Origin: Rhodocollybia butyracea
Lineage: Eukaryota; Basidiomycota; Agaricomycetes; Agaricales; Omphalotaceae
Assembly (NCBI GenBank): GCA_015501585.1
Contig: JADNRY010000046.1
Span: 186,001 to 250,000 of the forward strand
Direction of reading: 5' to 3'
DNA: 64,000 nucleotides
Shown here: positions 9,257-19,542 of the stretch, one piece after another
How positions within the stretch are numbered: position 1 is the stretch's first letter
How the letters are laid out: each line of letters starts with the position of its first letter
Notes under the pieces: generated by a model
What the model was told of the DNA's origin: nothing
The model's database searches: none
Seen by the model: the letters and a program-made list of their open reading frames with translations, nothing else
Position numbers and translations under genes: made by a program

Positions 9257-10586
9257 GGGTCGCCTTCTTCTGGTTTTCCCCATTCCTCTAGGATCCCGAT
9301 AACTTCCTTGATCGTATGCGTCCGGACATCGACTTTCCATCCCAACCTGTCCACTGTATCGAAAATAACACACTTACCGAGATGGCATCGGGTTTCGAGC
9401 GCATACCCAGCCTGAGCGCACGGGGAGAAAGGGCCAGTGCAGGCGCCTTGAGGGATGGGATCCCCAGTGTGATAGATGTGTGTAGTTGGGGAAATACTCG
9501 GAATCAAAGAAGGTGACTCGACCGCCTCCGGTGTTACAGTCAGACCTGGTTTAGGGAATCTCAGTCCTAACCTCTCCGCTGCAAGCCTCTCTCCTGGACT
9601 TTCAAAAGCCACAGCCGGAAGGCCAAACGTTGTCCCAAGCAAGCTGGCAAGAGCACCTCCGAGTGAATGTCCCACAAGCCAGATATTAGCGGAAGGGTAT
9701 AAAGTTCGGAGATCCGAAACCAAGTCTACTCCAACATTATAGAATAATGAGTCTTCGATGAGAGCGTTGGACAAACAAGTATTATCACAGCGCCAGTTGT
9801 TCGCGTAGCAATCACATACTTGATTGAAAACCCATGAGAGATCTACACGGGCGCAGCAGCAGGAAAACAATCTACGAAGGAAATGACAATTAGTGCTATG
9901 CGACAGGGTGAAACCGAGGAATAAATCACAAATTATCGTTGAACTTGTCCTTTTTTGACGTAGCACCTTGTAACGTCGTGCCCTTTATTGCAAGAACTAT
10001 TGTCGAATTGTCAGATGAAAGGAAGACATGTCCACGAAAACCGTCTTTAGCATCTTCATAACCAAAAGGGAAGCTCTAATTCAAGGGTTTACGAGTTAAT
10101 GAGCTGCATAAACAGATATCGGACATACTATGTTCCATGCAGAATCAATGTCATACCAGTTTTTCTGACCTGGAAGGGCATACGCATTTGCACTCATTCT
10201 GTTTGTATTACTTTGGTTTCAAGCCATGATTAGATTGCAGTAAGTAGAGCCTACCTCGCTAGCTGAGCCAGTGTATGTAGATCTTTAACGTCTGGGCCGT
10301 TTAGATGAACTATGTCCCATCGCAGCTCTTCTTTCGGATTGCTCGGATCAGCTCCCTCTCTGATGGAATCGTAGGGCGGGCGATATACTGCTGTAGGACG
10401 AGTCTTGAGTTGTACCCGAGTTGGTGTTAAACTGTGAACAGCAGTGACACCCGACTCTTGACCAGGGAGGAGCTGATGATGACGGATAAATGATACAGTC
10501 GATGCGAGAGGAGATTCCAATGAGCTTTGGTCAGCATTCACAGTAAAGCATACTAGAAGTAATACAATGAGTAACCAGAGGATCAT
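9089..10586 (-). CDS. ATG15: Autophagy-related lipase Atg15
   Basis: This is a phospholipase of the vacuole that dissolves the membrane of autophagic bodies and multivesicular-body vesicles. My model has five exons: 10586-10255, 10198-10129, 10075-9930, 9871-9202 and 9142-9089, joining in frame to 423 residues. The N-terminus has a hydrophobic signal-anchor ([15 protein letters not shown]), as in type II Atg15. Family landmarks follow in order: [52 protein letters not shown], the nucleophile motif GHSLGG at about residue 250, and the C-terminal [10 protein letters not shown]. All introns are 53-59 bp with GT-AG ends. The gene is divergent from the APC/C activator, with 166 bp between the start codons. 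Its last two exons are part of a segmental duplication (see 5757-5975). Confidence 0.95.
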
Positions 10587-10752
10587 GGAAGTATGACAAA
10601 AGATGACATTGAAAGGCGCTCAATCATTGAATCAACTTGAACCGGCAGCTTCAGTAACAGTTCAGTTATGCGACCACGTGATACACATTCGAGGTGACGA
10701 AAGTACTTTGCATTCAACAATCTTTTCTCAGCATCATCATCTCGATTCTCAA
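10587..10752. promoter_or_regulatory. Shared divergent promoter of ATG15 and the Cdc20-family gene
   Basis: These 166 bp separate the two start codons and must hold both 5' leaders and promoters. A CACGTG E-box lies at 10675-10680. If the Cdc20-family protein instead starts at the in-frame ATG at 10603, the promoter would shrink to 16 bp, which argues for the start at 10753. Confidence 0.55.
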
Positions 10753-12768
10753 ATGTCATCTCTGAAAAATACGCGGTTTGGCAAACGTCTACGTGCTTCA
10801 CGCTCGAGTGGCCCAGAAGATGAAAACTCTCCACGACGGAAACGACAGCGTCTCGAGCTCGGCCTCAGCGATTCGCCGCCTCGTTTGCCTTTGCCACCAC
10901 CAAAATCACCCCCGAAATCGCCTTCAAAAAGGTCGAAACTAGCAAGTACCCTCTCCTCAGCAAAGACCATACCGTTTTTTCGACGCTGGCAGAAACCTCG
11001 TTATAGTTCAGAGCTAGACAGGAATAGATTCGTTCCTTCCTTGGACAAAAACAACCTGCGAGCATCGTATAGTTTGGATGAAAATGGAGCAAGCAGCTCT
11101 TCTAAGCGGCCAGACTCCATGCTGAAGCTACCAAAAAGGCACTGGGATCCTCTAGACCCAGTAACAGGTATGCATTTGTCGCGCGCGAGCTCCGTTTTTC
11201 TTTCTCATTGATTCTGTCAAGACCAAGCGAACGATCTGTTTAAGTCTGTGCTTCGATCGGAATTTACAGCCTCACCAGATTCTTCGGATCCACATCCAGG
11301 CTTCGGTCGTATATCTACCTATCACAACCAATCTCCTCTCAGGTCGTCGTCATCCCATTATCAATCTCAGAGCGAAAGTCAAAGTCGTCTCGATGATCCA
11401 CTAGACCACGCTTATCAAGACAGCCCTCTCCAAAGAAGTACTGGTCAGTTGATGAACCAACCGCGTCCTCGTATTCGCGAAGTTGTAAAAGCGCCCTATA
11501 GGGTTCTGGATGCCCCAGATCTTCCAGATGATTTTTATACTAATGTTGTTGACTGGTCTCCCTCCGGAATCTTGGCTGTTGCTCTCGGCCAAAGCGTATA
11601 TCTGTGGCGCAGCGAGACTGCAGAGGTTAACAAACTATGTTCGGTTGCTGGATCTCAGGAGGAATATCGGGCAGTGGCATGGATGAACACAGTGAGATTT
11701 ACTTTTTGCTTATCTCTGCGACGCTGGATTGAATTTGAAATCAAGGGCTCTAAAATCGCTGTTAGTGGCAGCGACTTGGAGATTTACGATGCATCTACTC
11801 TTCGCCTAGTTCGTCGTTACCCAAAGGCGCACGCTGGCGAGCGCATGGCCTGTCTCTCTTGGACGTCTAGCACGCTTTCTTCTGGGTCTCATGACCACAC
11901 TATCAAACATTGGGACCTGCGAGACAGCAGCCCTCGGGCATTCACAGAGTCTCGTGGTCATTCACAGGAAGTCTGTGGTATAAAATGGAGCGGGGACGGT
12001 GGTTTACACAACTCCCTCATTGCTTCTGGGGGCAACGATAATCGGGTGTGTGTATGGGATCTTAGAGGTGCAACGCGGGAACACGGACAGTACCAGTCTA
12101 GTTTTCGCTTGAATGCGAAGACGCCAAACTCGACGAAGACGTTCGTGCGGACCCACGGTAATATCCAAGAGAAGTCATCTGGAGTGTGTCCATTACACGT
12201 TTTCAGACAACATAAGTCTGCCGTCAAAGGCTTGGCCTGGAATCCCCACGTTCCAGGAGTCCTTGCTTCAGGTGGTGGAAAACTAGATCGGTGTATAAGG
12301 ATATGGAGTACCACTCATGGTACCATGTTGAACGAAGTCGATACTGGGAGTCAAGTAAGCTGAATCCGATTTCTTTCCTTTGTATAGCTAAGTCTGATGA
12401 TGCTTAGGTATGTGACCTTCTTTGGTCCACATCGACGAATGAACTCGTGTCGGGCCATGGCTATTCCACCTTGAGCTTTCCTCTTCAGCACTACCCAATC
12501 TGTATCTGGAAATATAATCGCGACTCGTCGATCAGCTTGGTGTCATCTTTGACTGGGCATAGTGCTTCCGTCCAGTACGTCCGGTTGAACAAGAACGGTG
12601 ACACAATCGTCACAGGAGGTGCAGACCAGACCTTAAGATTCTGGAGTGTGGTAATGTGAATTTTCTTTCGTTCCTTTCTCCGGCTGAATTTCTGTACAGT
12701 TTCCCGGGAAGGAGAAGGTTGCGAATGGAGGGACTAGTGTATTGGATTTTGGGAAGCTAATACGATAG
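10753..12768 (+). CDS. Cdc20/Cdh1-family activator of the anaphase-promoting complex
   Basis: This WD40 adaptor would bring substrates to the APC/C ubiquitin ligase in mitosis or meiosis. Exons are 10753-11167, 11222-11691, 11746-12354, 12408-12650 and 12700-12768, joining in frame to 601 residues. Near residue 92 lies NRFVPSLDKNN, a degenerate C-box (consensus DR(Y/F)IP), which docks on the APC/C. The family signature KAPYRVLDAPDLPDDFY opens the propeller at about residue 226. WD repeats follow (GSHDHTIKHWDLR, SGGNDNRVCVWDLR, CIRIWSTTHGTM, TGGADQTLRFWSV). The last exon ends LDFGKLIR: the C-terminal Ile-Arg tail is another APC/C-binding element, and it supports the final splice. The N-terminal 220 residues are basic and low complexity. 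Whether it is Cdc20, Cdh1 or the meiotic Ama1/Mfr1 type is not decided. Confidence 0.9.
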
Positions 12769-13471
12769 TTGTGTTTTGGAGGCTGAGGTTTTCCTGTCTG
12801 ACATCCTGTTAAGAAGCCCCTCTCTCGAGCGGCATCAAGTCTGTGCTCAAGATGCAGACTCCTCTCTTGGGCAAACTCCAGCCAATGTTGAGAAAGTGTT
12901 GAGAGTTTTGCTTCGGTTTGATTTAAGGAAGTAAACTTTTTTGAACGTGTCCTCCATAGTTCTACTTAAGTAAAATCTGGCTTACTAAACCAATGAATGA
13001 TATTGGGGAGTCGGCTGTTACATTTTCAAAATATGGTCAACGGTGGTATCACCGCTTTGTAACTTGTTTCCCCAAGTAGATATACTTTAGAGTATCATCT
13101 GCAATGACCCGATCACAGCCATTTCTCTGGGGAAAGGCCTGGGACAACATTTTCTTGAGGTTCATCGTCGTGAACGGTCGTAGACCCGGATATAAAACTA
13201 AATCAAATTGAAGCTAGAGGATAGAAACCTCGAAGAGTATAAGCCTTCTCGTCCCCCTTGATACCACAACTCGGATCATAAACCAGTGTCACTAAGATGA
13301 TACTACATATACATACTTTCGAAATCGCTCCAGGCGCTTAACGCATCATTGAACCCTCGCTCTCACCGCTTTCATCATTACGCTTTAATGCTGGAGACTT
13401 CAACAGCAGGACCTCAGTATCTCACCTTTAAAGCTCATTGATAGACTTTCAGTTCATTTTTTTGGTACAGA
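12769..13471. other. Intergenic, no gene seen
   Basis: This is 703 bases between the APC/C activator and the next gene. Only short chance frames occur. It should hold a terminator and the promoter of the gene starting at 13472. Confidence 0.5.
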
Positions 13472-15707
13472 ATGTTCTCAAATGCTGGTCACTTCGATAT
13501 AACAAATAGTATATTTGTTACCTCCAATGCTCCGCCTACTATTGCATCCCCAGCTGTCTCTCGTTCGCCATTGAACACCCCTCGTGATCTTTCTTCAGAA
13601 TCAGGGTCAATTCCAATACTAGATAATTCTGGATCCGTATCGCTAGTCGACAGCGAAGTATATGCGCGACTCTTGCTTCCTCTGAAGAAGGGTTATCCTC
13701 TCTGGAAACCAAAGCCCGATGAGCATCTCCCTGAAGAATATAGACGAGTGGGGGTCTCCATTGAATGACTCTGGTGGTTTCGATTATCTCTTCAACGTAT
13801 GCCGTCCTGCACAGCATCCCGTGAATTTAGGAAGAGTCCCAGGAGGCTTTAAACAACTCCAAGGCATACACAATTGTGATACAACAGGGTCTACAGAAGA
13901 ATATGAGCCAGGTTCTCATATTGCAAATAACCCCGCGCACATCCATAGGTCCAGACCACACAGCTCAGGACACCCTCCCATCATTCGGTATGTTTGTCTG
14001 AAATATATAGACCTGAATTGTTATTTATCAACGGAATACCCAGAGGAGTACCAAACGAAGTCGGTGCTGCGCTGTCTTTCCGTTCATCGGCTACTAAAGG
14101 TGCTCTGCTTATTCTCCCGAGGGAGGAAGTAAGATTGACCATCATAAATACAACAAAATTTTCAACTATGCCGCCAAATGTGCTCGAACTTGGTACAGTC
14201 ACGTTAATGGTCCATTAGCTCGTGGCGCCAGCAACGGAGCACTTTATCTTGTCACCGGTTGTGACAAAGCTCGAGCGTGGGGTGTAGCGTCGTTCACCGA
14301 TGCCAATCCAGATTATGTATCTTTGACTTTCGCACCCCGCATGTCTCGAAATCCGCTGGGAGCACCGGAATACTACTTTAGTACGTGCTCCTCCGCATGG
14401 GCATCTAGTAGTTCCGACAACGTCTTTGGGAACCAATCCGGATGTGTATTTCTTCGAGGCTTCAGGATCGCCATTCAAACCCCTCCATTCATGGCTGGTC
14501 TTATGATTGGCTCGAAAGTGACATATCTTTCTAATTTGAGTGCGGATGAATTGCTGCCTCAGCCAAAGTCAACAAAATTTTCTATTCCATCGTTGCAGCG
14601 GCGGTCAAAAAATTCCTTGGTTACCGCGAAAATTCCTTCGGCCAGTCTGTATGATGAGGAAAAGGATAACCGTGATGCGGACACTGACAGTGATGATGAG
14701 GCTGCAGACTTTGATTTTCCTGGAAAATATCAGGTATGTATTGTTGGGGCTTTTTCGTATTATTTGGTTGGGTTCTCATTTCAGCTTTCCGGGAGATATA
14801 CCATCCTTCTGATGTTATTAACCAATGGATTTTAAGCGAAGTATATTTATTAATCGCAATAGCCATCTTGGTTCTCATTCTGCGCGTAGAATAAAGAAAT
14901 CGACATTGCCATCACCCATGATGACGATTGGGCTTCTGTCATTCTAAACGTAAGTCTTTACTATGTGCAACCATAGTGGCTTTACCAAAAGAACTCGTAC
15001 CAGGGGGAATATGTAATTCCAGACAACCATGAACTAATTCGACGTGTCCGCGAGCAGTGTCAAGTTGTTCAACAACGGAGTGAGTTGAATGATATCTGAG
15101 GTTCTTTTCCCTATACTTATCTTTCTTGTTACGCATCAGTCATAAAGCCAATTCTTTGTCCTCAGACACGAGCTTCTCTAAGCTGGTATGGGAGGAGACA
15201 TATTCTGAAGCAGCTTTGTCTTCATCCTCGGAATCCGACTGTGATGAAACACCGGTTTCACCTAGAATCTCATCGGACGCCCATATTCCTGATGCACTGT
15301 CATGGTCACGTTCACCCAGTTCATCCACACTAGAATCCATGAAATCACTGTCCTCTTATGATGCTTCCTCCTCCACAGAAGTTACGGCTTGGGTTCAACC
15401 CATTCAACAGGGGGGTACTAGCTCTCATGTCAGTTTTCAAGCTTGGAAGAGCACAGAAGAATGGAAGAGCAGGAAAGAAAGCGCGGAAGATTCAATACAC
15501 AGCGCACATATAGGATCTTGTTTGTCTTGTCGCCGCCGCCGTATTCGTTGCTCACAGGACCCACTCGCAATGGGGAATACTTGTCTCCCCTGCCGTCGAC
15601 TTTCGCAAAAATGCGAATATCCTACGCCTACCGAATATGAAAAGGCTGCGCGGCACAGGGCCACTAAAACGGCGGATCTGTTGACAAGTAATCCACCGGG
15701 TAAGTAA
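13472..15707 (+). pseudogene. Agaricomycete protein of unknown function with C-terminal Zn2Cys6 motif; two frameshifts
   Basis: The start MFSNAGHFDITNSIF and the core landmarks (LPLKKGYPLW, PEEYRRVGVSI, FDYLFNVCRPAQHPVN, ARGASNGALYLVTGCDKARA, ITHDDDWASV) follow a layout I associate with a large Agaricomycete family of unknown role. Introns of about 50-60 bp can be drawn (for example 13989-14044, GTATGT to CCCAG). Two places cannot be spliced away. After GVSI at about 13757 the frame shifts and a few expected residues are missing. At the C-run 14116-14118 one base seems lost, since LILP and EGGSKIDHH lie in different frames. The last stretch, 15126-15707, contains CLSCRRRRIRCSQDP and CLPCRRLSQKCEYP, which fits C-x2-C-x6-C-x10-C-x2-C-x6-C, a fungal binuclear zinc cluster. 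It could instead be a separate gene. Confidence 0.55.
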
Positions 15708-16075
15708 TAACCAGGAGCTTTTGAATTTCATGAGGGTCGATAGAATGAGAAAAATGTGTTTCCCCCAGGTGTTGTGGACTTTGGTCTGAGTTGTTGATCA
15801 TGAACAGTCGAGTAGAAGCCTGGGGCTTTCAGGGTACCCTTTCTTCAGAGATCGGAAAGCAAGAGCATACTTGATATGCAAGTTTAAGGCAGCCAATCCG
15901 CCATATCGTGGCTCTTAGGTCTTGAAAAGTTGACATGAAGACTGATGATAGACTAAAAAATTAAACGCCCAACGGTAACCGTTATATCAAAAAAGGCAAT
16001 TTACCACGAGGTTGATGGAATTATTGCCTCCGCTACGGCTCACAACTTTGCTCACGACAACGATTCCACTCGACG
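15708..16075. other. Intergenic, no gene seen
   Basis: This is 368 bases of leader and promoter sequence before the RhoGEF gene. No motif is clear. Confidence 0.4.
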
Positions 16076-19000
16076 ATGAAAGCCTTCTTTTCGCGGCTTC
16101 ATCTGGGATCAAGCAACAGTGGCAACAATAATCCGAAAGATATCAAAGAAAAAGAATTTCGCCAACTTCCACCGTTGAGGTCGTGGCCGCCAGAGCCTCA
16201 GCCTCCGCAGAGATCAAATTCTCAGCAAAGCAACACAAGCCAGTCCAGTTATGCGGTATTCAAGCCATTACCCGTCCAGAAAGATCAGAAGAGGAAAAGG
16301 ACCAAGAGGAGAGAGAATCAAGAGAATTGACGCCGACACCTTCACGCTCATCGTCAACACCAACACCGACACAGACGCCTGATGTCAGCCCCAATCTAAA
16401 CCAAAATCAGAAAAAAGTAGCATTTTTGTCACCGCCACAGACACCGACGCCGGCGGCTTTGGAGTTAACACCAACGATGACGAGCGACACGACGCCGACA
16501 AACACAGCTCCACCGCTCAAAACAACCGTATCTCGCTTCCAGGCCACGCATGCCGGTACCGGCGGTAGAGCTTCGACATCCTCTAGCAATAAGAGCCAGC
16601 CAGACTTGCGAACAACCGCGGCTTCTCCATTTGCAGCTTCAGCTCAGAGTCTTCGATCAGGCGCGGGTACTCCGTATTCGCAAATGAGCGGAATGAGCAG
16701 CATGAGCAACAGTGGAAGTCGAATTCTCGCGGCGACCAGCTGGAGTGAAGTCACGGAGGAGGATTTGGTATCCAATCTAGGATCCCGTGAAAGAACAAGG
16801 CAGGAAGTGTTGTTTGAAATTATTTCTTCAGAGGAGAGGTAATCAGCAGTTTGTTTTATTGGTTCCCATCTAACGCTCTCTCAGATATGTCCAAGAACTG
16901 GCAAAAATGAAAGAAACATTCATCGAGCCCCTCCTTCATCCGTACAGTGTAGCCAACAACAATAACCGCGTGGGATCACCGACACTAGACTATAATAGTT
17001 ATGAATACGACTACCAGTCTGCAATGACTCAAAGTGCAGACCATCTACCGCCCATCGCTGCACGCTTCATGTCGCCCACACCATCACTACCAAAGGCCAA
17101 AGACTCTACACCAAATATTGACGGCGAATCAATGGACACCGACGAAGACGACAAAACGAAATCACGTCGAAATCATCCTCGTTCCCCATACGGCACGTAT
17201 GCAAAAAAATCCGTTCCTTTCCCTAGTGGTGCCCGGTCACATCACTCTCTCCCTCCACCTCCTCGGGGCAATGCATCTGCTTCTACACACTCCCTCGGCC
17301 GTCAGAGCATCACTGAACAGCATGAACGCGAGCGCGCACATTCTCAATCAAACAACAACGGTACAGCCGCCCGAGGCATGCTGCGGAAGTTCCGTAAAGA
17401 TTCGACGAAGGAAGACGACGGAGTAATCAATGCTGTCCTCGGAGATGGTATCTCGGTACCTCTTCTACCATCGCATTTTATCCCTCCAGATCTGAGGATT
17501 TGCTTGGAAGTCATTGATACTGTGATTTCTGATGGGCATAAGAGACTTTCCGAGGCATTGAAGAAGAGGTACGATGATCAATTTCCTTTGGTAAGGAGTT
17601 TAGCAGATGTGTTTGTAGCGAATGTGAGTAACTCAAGTTCCTGTTCCAGAATGCAAACTAATTTTTGCAGTCGGATGTATTCCAAGGTTATGCGACATTT
17701 GTACTGCATCTGGAACGCGCGCTGGAACAGGTTGACAGAGCGTTATCCGAAGGTTCATCGTCCAAATCAAAGACATCCAAAACCTCTAAGCCAACCCCAT
17801 CCAAAACTTCTACATCGACGCCATCATCTTCAACACCTACCACTCCTCCTTGGCCCCTCCTTCATTCCCTCTTCACTTCCCTCGATACCCTTGCCTCCTC
17901 CAGGGGCGAAACTTCACTCAGCATCTCCCTCTCCAAACCCTTCCAACGTCTGCTCAAATATCCTCTCCTGTTTCAGAATCTTTTATACCATACAGATGCT
18001 TCCACTTCAGAGTACGAAGCAACATTACAACTAGTTGCAGAGATTGAATGGATCGTGAGGAGTATTGAAGATGAAAAAGTAGAAATGGAGGAGCGGGATC
18101 GAGTTCGGGATGTCCTAGGGCGAATCGAGGGTCTCGAAAAAGCTTGGAAGGGTGGCCGGGGAGTCGGAATGCCAAAGAAAGGAAGGTTATTGGTCGACGA
18201 AAGGCGGTATGTCCCCATGGGCACAACACTTAATAATAACAATAACACTCCTCCTTCAACATCAAACGGCTCAGCATCACCACCTCCCGTCCGAGGTAAA
18301 TCTTCCTTCAAACGTCTCTCTGACGCATTATCACCATCTAAAAACAAGGATGCGAATAACGTATCTATCGGAGGGAAGAAGGACATCTGGCTTGTCGAGT
18401 TCAATGATGTTATCTTGCTTTGCCAGAGGACGGGTACAACGACGGTACCAATTGCTAGTGCAGCATCAGCGCCAAATCCTACCGCTCCGAATGGTGCATC
18501 GAAAAGAGCGAATTCATTACCGGCGGCGGATGGAAAAGGGACAGCTACGACAACTAGGAGAGGCCACCATACGAAGCCGAGGAATCTGTACAAGTTTGTG
18601 AAAATTCAAACTTGGGAGATGGGTTCGATGGCATCAATTGCGGAGGGTGGGAGGAGTAAGTCGGTGGTGGATATGGAAGAGTGAGTATTTTAGAACGGTC
18701 ATCACTGGTGGTAAGCTGATGTTTCATCTCTCAGCATATCTCGAGCCAGACAAGATTCTCAACAATCTTCAACTTTTTCGAACCAACCCCGGATCATTCC
18801 TATGCCTGATGATGATAGTAGTCCACGGCGGACCATGATGGACGATGATTCAGAAGATGATGACTCGGATGACTCTGATCGTAAAAGCAAGATGAGCTTT
18901 TCGTATTGGGGTGCGGATAAAGTGACTGTTCAGAAGCCTACCGCCATCAGAGGGGGAGGACCTGGGCGAGGCAAGACTGTCATCCGAGGAGCAGCGGGAG

Positions 19001-19542
19001 GTCGAGGAAAACCTGCAGCGCGAGTATTAAGTGGAGGAGTGGGCGGAACTCCGCGAGCTTCGATGTCACCTTCAGGCCGAGTAGTGGTGGTACCATCGAG
19101 ACGTGGAGGAGGAGGAGGGCCTTCTGGTCTTGTTCCATCTGCATACGCACGAGAGAGCAGTGCAAACGCCAAATTCGGTACGCGACTGGTTTCTTCGCAT
19201 GCTGAATCTCCGTCGTCCTCTTCCAACGCCAATGGGCACGCACGTCCGGGTAGTCGGAGAACAGGTGCGACGAGTATGACGCCTACTACGTCCGCATCTG
19301 GCGCACGGTCTCGGGCGGGGGATGATAAAGATAAGGATAGTCATAAAGCTACTGTGACTAAAATGACTACTCGGTCGAGGAATACATCTCAAACGGGGAG
19401 TATGGCAACGAGGACACCGGCTGCTGTCCCTATCGCCAAGTCGCTTTCGTCTGCGTTGTCGTCACCTGCACCATCAGAGGACTCTGGGGTTGGATTATAC
19501 AGGCAGATCATCGCTAAGGAAGGGCTAGGAAAGGGCTCTTAG
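16076..19542 (+). CDS. RhoGEF (DH domain) guanine nucleotide exchange factor
   Basis: This protein would load GTP onto Rho/Rac/Cdc42-type GTPases that control polarity and actin. The DH domain begins with RTRQEVLFEIISSEERYVQEL (split by the intron 16839-16884), is interrupted by about 130 disordered Ser/Asn/Pro-rich residues, and resumes at LPSHFIPPDLRICLEVIDTV. Its conserved third helix SLSKPFQRLLKYPLLFQNLL sits at about 17920-17985. A PH-like region follows (KKDIWLVEFNDVILLCQR), and the tail is Ser/Gly-rich. Other introns are 17624-17670 and 18681-18734. The N-terminus is unsettled: MKAFFSRLHLGSS at 16076 looks like the natural start, but it reads into a stop at about 16328, while the frame open to the DH domain has its own ATG at 16183. 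A weak 53-bp intron from 16259 or a frameshift would link them. Confidence 0.85.

Noticed and set aside
10603..10752. Upstream in-frame ATG for the Cdc20-family gene
   Set aside because: It would leave 16 bp to the ATG15 start and adds 50 residues with no family features. The ATG at 10753 is more natural.
17973..18593. 206-codon minus-strand frame inside the RhoGEF gene
   Set aside because: It is the antisense of the DH/PH coding sequence and has no motifs of its own.
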